DNA of 64,000 nt from Corynespora cassiicola (Eukaryota; Ascomycota; Dothideomycetes; Pleosporales; Corynesporascaceae). Of the stretch, positions 31,292 through 43,232 are shown one piece after another. Below the pieces are notes generated by a model. It saw nothing but the letters and a program-made list of their open reading frames with translations, was not told the DNA's origin and searched no databases. Every line of letters begins with the position of its first letter. The first letter of the stretch is position 1. A program made the translations under genes and the position numbers. The DNA lies in assembly GCA_022059125.1 (NCBI GenBank), contig JAEUWY010000002.1, positions 3,844,001-3,908,000 of the forward strand, written 5' to 3'.

Positions 31292-32383
31292 GGAGAGTTG
31301 CTGTCAGGGACGTATCCACTTTTCGAAGCAATCCTTCTGTTTCTATTTCTTGCCGCAGAGTGTATTCATTCAGACTTATTACTCGCTTCTATCACTCGTT
31401 CACGCCTCATGGGATTACTGTCAAAGGCATAGGGCTTGCTTATGCTTAATTCAAAAGTAATGCATCTTGAATCACGTTTTTATGCACCAACTACCAAAGA
31501 ATGCAAACAATCTCATCACACACGGTCAGCCCCAAAACGCCAGAAACAAATGCACTATCATGTCGCCATATCTCCTTAGAAATCTCCATCCATCATTCTA
31601 CGCCCCCCTTGAATACCCTAAGCCGCAAACCGAACCATTGCAGGCTAACAACACAAGTTCCCAGTCAACCACAGACTTACCACCAAACCCATCAACACAT
31701 CCCCACCGCCCTTCGCCTATACCAATTACAAAGGAACACACTATCAGCAAAGGAAAACAATATACCAGACCTAACGGCCCTTATTCATGTACCCAGAAAG
31801 TGACGCAAAGACTACTATAAACCTCGCGCCGCATCCCGAAACGCACGTCCAGATTCTCCATCACATGGTATGGAGTAGACAAGGAACACATGCGGACCAG
31901 TGATCCTCCCAAGTACAGAAAACGAACGCGCAATGGTCCTCGAGGTTTTATAACAAGTTGCGCATATCTCTCTCTCACACAACAGCGCAAAACACTGCGT
32001 AGGACAATCTACACCCTCCATCATATGAACCAACTCGTTATCGTGAGTCTCATCAACACCCATACATCACACTGAACACCAGCACCAGCACCACGCTCTC
32101 TAACTACCAAGACATGATAACAACACTTTAACACGCACACCTCACACCATCGAATAGCAAAGTTCCAAATGAACAAACATATAAATAGGTATCCAGGTAT
32201 CACCCCCAAGCCATTCGCCGCCCGCCAAACACCCCAAAAAACAACGCCAACCGATCCCAAATCATTCAAGAGCGTCCAGCATACATTTCTCATAAAGGCC
32301 TTTTCTGCCATCACAACAGCAAAAGAAAAGGATGGGGGTATCAACATTTACACAAGGCAGTCGCGATTGCGCACCAAACATAC
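31292..32383. other. Convergent intergenic region
   Basis: About 1.1 kb between HET and NDC80 3' ends. Sequence is C/A-rich on the plus strand from 31500 to 32380. Short open frames are present, but none has an ATG in good context, conserved motif or splice support, so I call no gene. Confidence 0.5.
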
Positions 32384-34746
32384 TCAAGCCTCCTCAACCT
32401 CGTCAGCGTCGCCGAGCTGATCTTGTTCCTCGCAGCTGCGCTCGACCTCGTCGGCGATGAACTGCTCGTACTCCTCGAGCGAGCGCTGGATGTGCAGCTT
32501 GAAGCGCACAATGTCGTCGAGCATGCGCTCAATCTCCGTGTGGAGTTCCTCGCGCAGGGCGTTGGCGCGGAGTTGAAGCTGTTCGTACCTTGATCTTGGT
32601 TAGCAAGTTGTTCTCAAACTTGTCTGTGTACGTGTAAACTCACTCAATGTTGACGGCCATCTCCCTCTGCACCATAAGCTGCACGCTCTCGCCGAGGTTA
32701 CTGCGCATGCGGCCGAGCTCTTTCTCCATCTTCTCAATCTGCGCATCGGAGGCGGTCTTTTGCGTGTTTGTGATTTCGCGAAGCTTCTCGAGTTCTTCTT
32801 CGGCCTGGGCAACACGATGTCCTAGAGCTTCGACCTCGGCCTGCTTGTCGTCCATGGCTTCCTTGATCTTGTCAAGTAAGTCATGGTTGTTCATATCAGC
32901 TTCCAAAGCTGCATTACGTCGCTCAGCGATCTCTTTTCGCAGAGTGAGTATGTTTGACTTGACGGTGCCTCGAAGATCGAGGTTGAGAAGTTGATGGGGT
33001 GCATAGCCTGTCCCGGAGTCTGCTAGCAGGCGGTCCGATGCATCTTGTGAGGAAAAGCCCATCTGTGAGCCAGAAAAGTTGGGTCCATCGTTGATTGTCA
33101 AAACCAGCTCATAGTCGAGACCCTTGGCATTGACTGCTGTGCTTGGAATGACGCCAATCTGATAGCCCAAGTTGTTGTAGCGCTCGATTGTCTGCTCCAA
33201 CTCGTCCAGTTTTCGCGATGCTGCAATCTCCTTCTCTGCCACACGCTTCTTGGACTCTTCAACACGCGCAGATGCAGCCTGGAGAGATCCGTCGAGGCGG
33301 TCCCTCTCAGTGGACATGCGATCAATGTCAGAGATGGTCATGCCTCTGCCATCAATAATGGCCTGGAGCTCTTGCTTCTCCTGCTCAGAGGCTTCCAGCT
33401 CAGCCTCAATCTCCTCGATTGACTTGTCCAGGAACTCGCATCGGTCGTTGTACTTTTTTACCTTGTTGTCCATGGAGTTGTTGTAGCTTTCAAACTTGAC
33501 CAGGTCCTCCTCCATGATCTTGATCTGCTCCTCCAGCTTCTGGATTCGGGGGCCAGACTTGCCGAGCTCGTCAATCTGATCGCACAGATATTTGTGCTCC
33601 GCCTCGAGCAGCTTGACTTGCTCAAAATGCTGGCTGTTTGCAGCCTCGAAACGCTCGGCCATGGCTTGCACGTGTGGCTGCATGTGTCGGGCCTGGGCCT
33701 CCTCATCGTCATCGTCGTCCTCGGCAGACAGCCACGTGCTGTAGGCGTCGGAAAGGAAATCGAAGATGATGCGATCGCCCGACACATCAAATCCAGCGTC
33801 AAAGCAGGCATCATCGTAATTTCCGGCCTCATAGGCGTTCATCATTTTGGAGAGCTGCATCATCCAGTGCAGCAGACCCAGGAAAGTCGACCAGTTATTG
33901 CCGCCGACGGCCGCAATCTGCGACTTCATGATGGACTTTTCAAAGGGGTAGCGCATTTGCTTGAGAAGCACGGGGACTTCTTGGTCGATCGATTTCTGGA
34001 AGCGGTATGAGGGGTCTATGCGATGGTACAGCCACTGGAACATGCAGTTGAAATCCTTTTGCGTGGGCGATGTCATGCACTTGTTGGATAGGACGTGCTT
34101 CGACTCCATTTCAAAGTTGTTTTGGGTGAGGTACTCCATGAGCTCTGCAGCCATCTGCGAGCGTGTGCTGGCATCCTTCAATCGGCGGGGATCGGCGGGC
34201 GCCACGGCCGGGAGTGGTGCGGTCTGGAAAAAGGACTGTTTAATGCCCCCCTGACCGGGGCCGTGGGATGCCCGCGACTTGAAGACGCTGCTCCTGCGCT
34301 GTGTGTTGAGATCGAGGGGAGGGGCGGGTGCCGGTGTCTGGAAAATCATCCCTGGCGCAAGGCTCTTCCTGCCGCTGCTGGCGCCGAACATGTTGCTGGT
34401 CGAATTGCGGTGGACCGACTGGAAGCCGGCTTCTGCAAGATTCGTCCCGGACGAGGAGCGCGGGAAGAGTGGCTGACTGGGCCGGCCAGGCGCAAGAGAC
34501 ATGCGCGACCCAGAGGTGGAGCGCGCATGGTTGGCAAACAACCCGCCCGGCTGCTGGTTGTGGATGGAACTGGATCGCTTCATGGCGGAAGATGGCATGG
34601 GGATGGCCGAGATGTTGTTGTTCATCGGACCTAGGGTCTGCGGGCTTGTTAGGAGTGCGGTTCGACGAGGAAAGAAACGACAAGGGCAGCAGAAAACTCA
34701 CCTCACGCGGGCGGCGGACCGAGAAGAGCCCGGATTCGTGGGCCAT
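32384..34746 (-). CDS. NDC80: Kinetochore protein Ndc80 (Hec1)
   Basis: Microtubule-binding subunit of the outer-kinetochore Ndc80 complex, acting with Nuf2, Spc24 and Spc25. Exons 34746-34702, 34637-32644 and 32588-32384 give 747 aa. The first exon encodes [15 protein letters not shown], which splices to TLGPMNNN; starting at the downstream ATG (34625) would lose a conserved N-terminus. Residues 1-150 are a basic Ser-rich tail with Aurora-type (RRS/KRS) sites. About 155-310 is the calponin-homology domain ([19 protein letters not shown] ... [18 protein letters not shown]). The rest is long coiled coil with the loop around the [11 protein letters not shown] region. The last exon adds the C-terminal helix that binds Spc24/Spc25 in the family. 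Confidence 0.95.
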
Positions 34747-35569
34747 TGACGGAGGAAGAGTGTGGCAGTACTCTGGATGCTAATTCTACGGTGGAATGCA
34801 GGCCTTGTGCGGTGGTCGCATGCAGCGGGAGGGAGAGGGGGGCTGTTCTCTTGTGTGTCGGAAATGACGATGCAGATGCGCCGGCTTGACTTGTTTGTTG
34901 TTGTGGCCAGCCACCGCGCTAGCGCCACGGCAACACGCGCCAAGCCATCCCCCGCGCTGATTGGCCGCCGCCTGTTGGGCCCTCTGGCCGTCTGTTTACA
35001 GGTCCAACCCAGGGCGGCGGCTCAACTCGGCGCCGCTGGATCGTCAGTTTGTCAAGCTGAGACAACCAGGTCACACACTGGGCATAGTGTCATGCAGTGA
35101 GGGGCTCAAGAACAGTGTGACATAGGAAAATGGAAGGTATCTACCCGATCGGAGGCGCGTCCGACGGAAACGATAGTCTACGCAAGAGAATGGTGTGGGG
35201 GTTTGCTGGCAAGCGTGTGTTAAAAAGCGAATATAAAAAAGTTCAGCCCCAAAGTTCTTGGTGTTCCATCCCCAGTCGCCGTCCGTGGCTTCGAATATCT
35301 TGTCCAAAGATAAAACCTCAAGCAAACCGTCTGCCGCTATCCTGCTTCTCCGACTGGGGGTATCGTGTGCATATGCAAGCAAAATGAAGTATCCACAATC
35401 TTTCGAACTCCCAACCGTGTCCAGCATATATGCTCAAAAGAAACGAAAAAAACAAAAAGCCAAGAAGGGAAGAGTTAAAGAGTTGGGAGAATCGAAAGGT
35501 GTCATTAAAACTCGGTCCGTCAGAATCCATCATAAACGTTCGCTCCATCCACCGGTCGGCCGTGTGTGC
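34747..35569. other. Intergenic region upstream of NDC80
   Basis: About 820 bp holding the NDC80 promoter and the 3' UTR of the next minus-strand gene. No supported gene. AT-rich A-tracts occur near 35440-35470. Confidence 0.5.
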
Positions 35570-36241
35570 CTACTTTATGTTCTTGAACATGTCGTCGGCC
35601 CCCAGCGAGTACGCGTCCTCGCTGAATCCAAACGACTTGAGCTCCGGAAGTGCGGGAGGCGGCGGCCCCTGCTTCTTCTGCGTCTGCGTCTGCGGCTGCG
35701 TCTGCGGCTGCAGCTGGGGCGGAGGGGCAGCCTTCGCGGGCGCGTGTCCGTTGGTCTGGAGAGAATGGTTCTCCCTGGCCTCGGGCAGCGACCCGATAAA
35801 GGTGCTCTTCCTCCTGCCGAACCAGCTGCTGCTCTTCTTGCGGGTCAGGCTGGGCTGGCTGTGCACCGTAGCCGGCGACCCCGGGCGCTCCGACTGGAGG
35901 CTGTCCGAGGACGAGAGGGTGCGGAGGCCTAGGAACTTGCGTACAGAAGACGGCCGCTTGCTGGAGGGGCTCGCGGGGGACAGAGTGCTGGCGTTGCCAT
36001 CGTTGGTGGTGGTCTGATGCAGCGACGTCCCCTCGCTCGAGTCCTTCGCAGGTGGCGAATCCTGGTGCTCGGGGAAGACGGCAGACTTGGGGGTTGGGTG
36101 CGACGAGAGAGGGCCCTTCCCAGGCGTGGGAGGGCGTGGAGTGTCGGGCGGCGAGTCGGGCGGCGCGGGAATCGAGGTGCCCTCAGTGAGGGAGAAGTTG
36201 ATGGGCGAGAGGGTAAGCGGCTGGTACTTGTTCGGAGCCAT
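35570..36241 (-). CDS. Small disordered fungal protein with conserved C-terminal DMFKNIK
   Basis: Single exon, 223 aa from the ATG at 36241; the open frame extends further upstream, but only from non-ATG codons. It starts MAPNKYQPLTLSPINF, carries a Pro/Thr/Ser-rich region, a central basic block (SSVRKFLGLRTLSSSDS), an SSWFGRRKS motif, a Pro/Gln stretch encoded by CAG-rich repeats, and ends LGADDMFKNIK. I recall the same order of blocks (MAP..YQPLTxSP, SVRK, SWF, FKNIK end) in uncharacterised proteins of many Pezizomycotina. No domain of known function, signal peptide or membrane helix is visible. The basic Ser-rich blocks look like phosphorylation sites, by inference. Confidence 0.8.
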   Translation of the reverse strand: MAPNKYQPLTLSPINFSLTEGTSIPAPPDSPPDTPRPPTPGKGPLSSHPTPKSAVFPEHQDSPPAKDSSEGTSLHQTTTNDGNASTLSPASPSSKRPSSVRKFLGLRTLSSSDSLQSERPGSPATVHSQPSLTRKKSSSWFGRRKSTFIGSLPEARENHSLQTNGHAPAKAAPPPQLQPQTQPQTQTQKKQGPPPPALPELKSFGFSEDAYSLGADDMFKNIK

Positions 36242-37015
36242 GATGTCGGACTGGGGTGCAAGAGTGCAGGACTGCAGGGCCGAAGCTGGTGGTGCGGCAC
36301 TCAATGGCAGGAATTGAGTTTAACAGACGCGTTGCAGGCGGTAGCGGGAGTGAACGAGCGTGGGTGCGGACCGCAGTCGGACGAGGGTCTGGTCGTAGCT
36401 CAGGAGTTGAGCCGGCGCGGAGGGCCCGAACAGGCGGCCAGAACGCGTATGTCGGACGGAGAGCACAGGCGGCCAGATTGCGATGCCACGTTGGGGATTA
36501 TCGTCGGATCGACCACGTCCTCCGGCACGGATGTTGGGAGACAGCACAGAGGGCCAGATTGTCTCGTGGTGGAGAGAGGAGGCGCTCGCGCTGCTTTGCT
36601 TTTTCGCAGCCAAAACGTTGCGGAGAGGCTGCACGCCCAAGCAGGGTCCTTAGCGTGCACTAGCGCCAATCAGGCAGCTGCGCGCCCGCGCCGAGTCAGG
36701 TCCATGGTGGGTTTGGCTGCCCTACTGCCCTACTGCACCCCGTCACGGGACTGTCCATTGCTAGCTACCGCTGCTGCTTCTGCTGCTGCTGCTACTACTG
36801 CATGCTGTCCTCTGTACACACGCCTTCGCCTGCGGTCCGGGGCCAAGCCGCTGGACGGAACGGATGCGCTACCGACCGCTACCAACCACCACCAGGAGCC
36901 TGTGCCTTGCTGTGCCGGCTCCTGCAATTTGACCGCTCGTGAAATCCCGCAGCTTGCGAATGCCCTATCCTCTGCTGTCTGTGTCGACCCAATCGCACGC
37001 CAGCCCTCCCGCCCC
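36242..37015. other. Intergenic region
   Basis: About 770 bp of GC-rich DNA between the start of the FKNIK-type gene and the stop of ISN1. Long plus-strand frames here are Arg/Ala-rich shadows. A (CTG)n-like stretch near 36770-36800 is the only repeat noticed. Confidence 0.5.
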
Positions 37016-38695
37016 TCATCTCGTCTTCCGCTGCTGGATCTCCTCCAGCTCGACAATCTCGTCGAGCAGCTGCACCGTCTCTGCCGGGCTGGCAATCCAT
37101 GCCGTCGTGCATGCCAATCGCGCCTTGAAGTCGTTTGCCCCCGCCGACAGGAACTGGTCGCCAACATGCAGCGTCTTGCCCCCCTCGATTCCGCCAAAGA
37201 TACGCTGGCAGGCTAGCACTCCCCAGCTCTTGTCGCCAATGTCAACAAACACATCGTTCCCGCCTAGCGTCGTCAGCACTCGGGTCGATCAGCAGATCTC
37301 TGGTGGGCTTACCATTGAACGCGCAAAACGGCAGACGACGTCCGACCTCTGAGATTTCCTGTCGACGTCAGTGTTTGGTGGCCGTGGCCGTGGAGCAGGC
37401 AATTTCTCTCACCAGTATCTTTTGCACAATCAAGACCGTCTCTTCCAGCGTCTCGCGGCAGAACTTGTACCCTTCCTTGGGGATAATGCCCACGGCTCGC
37501 TCCTTGCGGACAACCACTGCCTCCATTCTCATATTCTTGACCGTGTCTCGCAGAGATGACTCGGCAATGTCCAGCAACTCGGTGATGTCTGACTCGGACC
37601 ACAACGTCATCTCCCTGAGTAGCCATTCTCCCCGAGGGACCAGCTTGAGCAGGTCTGGGCTGTCCGAGGCAAACTTGAAGCAGTAGTTGCTCTCACCGCC
37701 AAGAACAATCAAGTTCTGCTTGGCCGCCGCTGGGAGATCAGAAGTGTGGATGGCAGTTAGTAGTCCGTAGAGCCGCTCGTAGTATCGCTTGGCCTCGGTG
37801 TATCCAGCTGCAGTCACGATTCCGATCTTGGAGCCCCCTTGCATGAGCTGCAGAATGCGGGGGATGACTGGGTTATCAGGGGTCAGGCATTCTCCATCGT
37901 CATATAGCGTGACATCTCCATCAAACGTGACCAGCTCGAGTGGGCCGTTACGGATAAGGCTCATGACCTGTGCCGTGTTGAGCACAAGCCGAACGTCGTT
38001 GAACGAAGGCGGGACAAAACGGCGGTAGCTGATGAAGCGGCGTTGATCCTGCCATATGAAGGCATCGTGCAGGGCCAGTGGTGTGAAAAAGTTGGCAACT
38101 GTAGGCACAAGCAACTTGAGCTTGGACAAGTGGGATGTGCCAGCCTGCTGGTGGTTTACTAGAGCCGGGTTAGCCCTGGACTTGAAAGCCAAAGCACGTT
38201 TCTTTTCCCGGCTAGGTAACGATGGACAAGGACTCACTGTGATCATTCACGATATCCTCCACGTCCCTCATGATCTCGGCATAACGACGCTGGGCCACAT
38301 TGGCCATCTTCTCGACAGACTCGCCATTGGGCTCAAAGACGGCGGTAGGTTGCGAGTGCAGAACAAAGGGTACAGCTAGAAGACCCTGGAAAGCGATTAG
38401 GATCCACGTGCAGCGACGGCTCCTGGGCGATGGGTACCTTTATCCATTCGATCTATGACGAAATCAGCGGGCGTCCATGTATCGATGGCTTGGGTCACTT
38501 ACCAGCTGGTCTCGACGGTGAGTCTTTGCGGGGCGTTAGCATACAAAAAGCACCACCAATGACGACAAACCCACCTTGAGGGCATCTGTGTAAGCTAGTC
38601 AGCATGGTGTACTTGGTCGTCTTGGTTTAGCAGAGGCAACTGGCCGGGCGAGGTTGCCGGCTCCACTCACATTCTACGCGGTATCGTGTCGTCAT
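37016..38695 (-). CDS. ISN1: IMP-specific 5'-nucleotidase Isn1
   Basis: Hydrolyses inosine 5'-monophosphate to inosine, in purine salvage and inosine export. Eight exons (38695-38671, 38585-38575, 38523-38503, 38452-38438, 38385-38238, 38158-37413, 37358-37313, 37263-37016) give 419 aa; yeast Isn1 is 450 aa. The first four exons are only 25, 11, 21 and 15 nt, encoding MTTRYRVEYALK, THRRDQL and IEWIK. Signature regions: SLSKLKLLVPTVANF-like segment, the HAD-type acidic motif VTFDGDVTLYDDGE, GIVTAAGYTEAKRYYERLYGL, LGGESNYCF, and near the end GGNDVFVDIGDKSWGV and LHVGDQFLSAGANDFKARL. It is transcribed away from MED17. Confidence 0.93.
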
Positions 38696-39286
38696 CTTGC
38701 AAGATTGAGAGGAGCAGCAGGAGAGGGAGTAGGAGTGGAAGAGGCGCGAGTTGTCACGGTGTCGTTTGACAGTTTATCGAAACCGTGGCTCCGCAGCTAA
38801 CCGAAAAAAGTAAGAGGGCGGTCAGGTGCAAAGTTAGCCCCAATACGCGCACAGGCTGCAATTGGGGCACGGGCTGCTCTGCCGGGTCTTCGTAGTGCGT
38901 GGCGGAGCTCCCAGTCCGCAGGTGTCGAGTCCTGTGCATGCACAAGGGTGGGATTCCCAGTGGGTTGCTCCCCTCAGGCCCGCTGCGGCCAGGATGGGGA
39001 GCTTTATCGATAAGCAGATCGCGGGCGCTACCCGAGGCGAGCAGCCAGGGCCGCATGCAAGGGCCAACTCTACCACTTTTGACCAGCCCGGAGCCGCAAC
39101 ACCACGTTTCTGTATCCACTGCGCTTGTGTCCCGCGGGCCTAGACGCGTCTGCCGATCCGCCACCGATACCGGCCTAGCCACCTCCGAAGCCCGTCCAGC
39201 CGGCGACCGGCGAATCCCGACCGCAGAGTCGACGCCTATTCTCCGAATCCCAACCTCTTTGATAGATACCGCACCACCCCACCCGC
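38696..39286. promoter_or_regulatory. Divergent promoter between ISN1 and MED17
   Basis: 591 bp between start codons of divergent genes. GC-rich, no clear TATA box, no supported gene. Confidence 0.5.
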
Positions 39287-41274
39287 ATGTCTGCCGCCGG
39301 ATCAACCACCAACGTGGCCCTGCGCCCATGGCCCGCCTCAAAGAAGGACGAGCTGACCAAGGATGAGCTCCTCGCGCAGATTGGTCAGCTCACCGTAGAG
39401 CGTGGCCACCTGCGAGACATCACTGAAAAAACGCTGCAGGGGGAGGTCGATGCTGGCAAGCATGTCCCGGAGGAGAGCTTGGAGGGGGTGGAGCAGGCGG
39501 ACAAGAAAGATGCGGCTGCGACCAAGGACAGGCTAGAGGAGATTCAGCGCGTCAGACATGAGATGTGGGCAAAGCTCCAGTGAGTCACAACAACGCGCCC
39601 AGGGCTCTGCATAGCAGCTAATGGACGGCCAGATGGGCGCAATTCAACGCCGCGAACGCCCTCGATCTGATTGCCCTGATTTTATCCCGCGATCCCTCCA
39701 AAAATGTCGACAATGCGTACAGTGTCATGTTCAAATCCCAGGGCGTTCCCAACGGTTCCATGGGTTTGGACGTATCCCAGCCACGAGAGTCGAATAGCCT
39801 GGACGATCAGCGCCGGGATACCGACAACGCGCGGAGGAAACAGTTAGTCATGCGAGGTTCCCGGATGGAAGCATTGGAGTGGGCGACCGACGACCTGCTC
39901 AAGGCTGCCACACATCTCGAAAATGAGGTTCGCAAGGAGACCAAGTACTGGGAGGAGATTTTGTCTATTTCCGAGAAGGGCTGGTCTATCAAAAAGCACC
40001 GGCGCGACGTGCGGCAGTCTCCTTTTGTCGTGCACTATGGTCTATCGGAAGCCGGAGCACACTTGAAGGCCCGAGGATATGCGCCCCTGCGCATGGACAA
40101 AGACGGCAGCATCATGTTGGACCCTGCATTGGCTCTGAAGCCAAAGACACTTCGCGTAAGAATCAGTGACGGGGGAGAAATTACAGGCACATCAACCCTC
40201 CCGATAGGCGAGGCCACAGACCTCGCTATAGAAAAGGCCATACAGCTCGCCCGCGACTCGGTATTCGAAGAGGAACTCTACCACGAAATGATGATAGAAA
40301 GTCGCCAACTGCTCGCATATGGGGTGCATGTCCGGGATTCTGACATTCATGTGACAGTACCTGGCCTGGGGAATAAGACACTGCACCGGGTAGTCATTAT
40401 AGATTGCGTGGCACGGGACGAGGCCATGTCACAGGCCCAACAGCACTCTCAGGATGGATTGGCTCAGAACATAGCCGATGCCCTACGGCTCCTATTAGCC
40501 CATGAACATCGCATGCGCCTCCACCGAAGATCTCAAGTGCCGCCCCCACTGACACAGCAAAAACGACAAGCCCCACAGCCACCTTTACTGAGAACGCTCT
40601 TGGTCATGTTCAATCATTTGAACGCAGTGGATTCGTTGCATTCTTATCTTGGAAATGTTGTGCGCACGCTGAACAATGCGGGCCTACATGTCTCATTGCA
40701 TGCTTCGCGAGAGAGCTCGTGGGAAAAGCTCGCGATGAAGATACAAGAATCGACTAAAACAGACCTGTCCGCCGTGGATCAGCTTCTTGAAATATTCACA
40801 CGACCATATGACGGAGAAGCTAGGCTTTCTCTTCCATCAAACAGCATGGAGGCCGAGAATATCAAGATTGCAACCAGAACATTCATAGGCCCGCCAACGT
40901 TTGGTGCCGAGCACAAGCTGACCCTTCCTCCATCACTAGTGGCGGTTCTTGACCTGGCCCAGGATCAAAAGCGCGAGTTTAAGTTTTCATCTTCTGAAGA
41001 TCTCAGCTCCTATCTGGATTGGATTCTGTCGTTGGACATTGCCCATGCACTTCTCTCTAGAGAGTATGCTGGTAGCTCTACCCCCGCCGGCAGAGAACCT
41101 CGCGTAACTATCGCGTCAGCCGCAAAGAAGGGCGAAAGGAAGAAGACCGATATTGATATTCTGTTAGAAAAAGGTCAACTCAAGGCCAGTGCATATGGCA
41201 AGGAGACTTGCATTTGGACTGCCACTAGCGATCAGCCTTCTCTCAGAGACAAGGTAAAAAGTTGGGTGGGGTAG
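39287..41274 (+). CDS. MED17: Mediator head subunit Med17 (Srb4)
   Basis: Central subunit of the Mediator head module, bridging activators and RNA polymerase II. Exons 39287-39579 and 39633-41274 (53-nt intron) give 644 aa. The N-terminus NVALRPWPASKKDELTKDELLAQI matches fungal Med17. The conserved block runs from RGSRMEALEWATDDLLKAATHLENEVRKE through YWEEILSISEKGWSIKK to FVVHYGLSEAGAHLKARGYAPLR (about 190-270). The C-terminal half has alternating helices and strands, ending with an IWTATSD motif and LRDKVKSWV. No signal peptide or membrane helix is present. Confidence 0.92.
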
Positions 41275-41786
41275 TGGTCAGTTTCACAATATAAACATGT
41301 TCGTCCTTGAATCTCCGATCCTGGAGAATTGAGGATAGCTCGGCCGCGGCCCGCACAAAGTACCGGAACATTCGACTCCACTCGAAGGTCCGATTTGATT
41401 CGGAGTCGTTCCGTGCAGCCAATGCCGACATGCATGCATGAATGGATGGGCCCGCGACCCGCATCACGCCTTAGCGGGGATCGACCGGGTTTAGAACCGT
41501 AGCGGGGTAGCTCCCAAGCTCCTAGAGCTCGTAGAGCCTTAGCTTCAATATACGATCCAAGTACGTCTCCTCTTTTGTCCCTTGCCTTGGTGTTCATCAT
41601 GACGTGAAGACTCGGGACATCAAGACCAAGACAGGCACTATGACGACGTCAGATCATCGACCCGACCATTTCCGATTGTGAATTAGCTATCGTGAGGTAT
41701 TGCAAATAAAGAACATATGGTCTTGAATTGCGAATGTGTTTGTCCCGCCTCTGATCTCAGTCCCGCCGTGTCCCGAAATCGCAGCC
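41275..41786. other. Intergenic region
   Basis: About 510 bp, mixed composition, containing the promoter of the yellow-like gene. No tRNA-like fold or gene found on inspection. Confidence 0.45.
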
Positions 41787-43232
41787 ATGCGACTAACTCA
41801 GATCTCCACCCTGAGCACTCTGCTCCCAGCTCTCACCAGCGCCCAACAAATCCTCTCCGACCCCGGCATCGCCGGCCCACCCCTCGAAATTGTTCACCTG
41901 TACAACGACCAATGGCCCACAGGTAGACCCCCTCCCAACCCAACTGCTCACAAACCCCTAACAAATCCCAGGCATAACCGTATCTCGCACCGGCCGCAAG
42001 TTCTCAAACTACCCCCCAGGCCTCGACGCGAACAACACAAACACGGGCTCAAACAACAAATACACCGTCGCCGAGCTCCTCCCCAACAACACCGAAACCC
42101 CCTACCCCAACCGCGAAATAAACTCCCCGCCCGGCGGCGCCATAAACTACACCACCACCCCACCCTCGGGTGCAAACTACGCTTCACACCTCATCGGCGT
42201 GCAGAGCGTGGTCCTGGATCCGCTCGATCGACTCTGGATCCTGGATACGGGGCGCGCGCTCACGCCAGAGGGGGTGCTCGTGCCGGCCACACAGGGTGGC
42301 CCCAAGCTAGTGGGTGTAGATTTAGAGAGCAATGAGGTGGTCAAGACGATTGTTTTTCCGGGGACGGTGGCGTATGCGGAGAGTTATTTGAATGATGTGA
42401 GGTTTGATCTTACCAAGGGGGAGGAGGGGGTGGCGTATATCACGGATTCGAGCTCGGAAGGGAGGAATGGGATTGTGATGGTTGATCTAGGGAGTGGAGA
42501 GAGTTGGAGGCATCTTGATGGTATGTTGATCCTGATTTTACTTTTGTTGGGGTTGGATGAGGGGTTTGTGGGAGGTTTGCTAATGCTGAGTTTGGGTTTA
42601 GAGACGCCCGAGGTTCGAAATGAGCGCGGGTTTGTGCCGTATGTTTGGGGTGTGCCGTTGTATTACATCCCTGGACCTGATAAACCGATCACCACTCCAC
42701 CTTTGGGTGCTGACGGGATTGCAATCTCAGCCGATGGAGAAGAGCTATTTTGGGGCCCGGTGGGTGGGAGGAACCTCTACAGTATCCCAACCGCAAGGTT
42801 GCTTGACCGAAGCCCCACTTCCGACCTGCTAGCACAGGCTAGTGTTGTGAATCGGGGCCAAAGGGGTGTGAGTGACGGGTTTGAGACGGATTCCAACGGT
42901 CTCATTTACACTGGAAACATGGAGCAGAATGCAATCAGCTTCTACAACCCGAAGAACGCGAGTGTGGAATTGTTTGTTAGGGATCCAAGGATTAACTGGG
43001 TTGATACAAGTGAGTCCTACTATTTTGTCTTGAACAACGGTTCCAAAAATGCCGCAAACAAAGAAGCTGACGACACTCAGTGTCTATTGCCAACGATGGA
43101 TATCTCTATTTTACTGTAAATCAGTTACACCTCTCTTCAGGCTTTTGGCCGGGTACAGATAGGCGGCAAAAGCCTTTTGTACTGATGAGGGCGAAGGTCC
43201 CAGGCAACGGCACAAGAGTTTCGTTGACTTGA
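41787..43232 (+). CDS. Secreted yellow/major-royal-jelly-protein-like beta-propeller
   Basis: Exons 41787-41922, 41972-42520, 42602-43009 and 43081-43232 give 414 aa, all joins in frame. Residues 1-20 are a signal peptide ending TSAQQ. Several N-glycosylation sequons follow (NNT, NYT, NGT). The propeller blocks VVLDPLDRLWILDTGR, YLNDVRFDL, AYITDSSSEGRNGIVMVDL, ADGIAISADGEELFWGPVGGRNLYSI, QRGVSDGFETDSNGLIYTGNMEQNAI and SIANDGYLYFTVNQLHL are characteristic of the MRJP/yellow family. Insect members act in melanisation or nutrition; bacterial and fungal members are largely uncharacterised and may bind or cleave small ligands. Its enzymatic role is unknown. Confidence 0.88.

Noticed and set aside
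31467..32420. Set of His/Pro/Thr-rich frames between HET and NDC80
   Set aside because: Low-complexity C/A-rich 3' flanking DNA; none has conserved motifs or intron structure.
36017..37216. 399-codon plus-strand frame
   Set aside because: It starts inside the antisense of a real gene and ends inside antisense ISN1; composition is typical of an antisense GC shadow.
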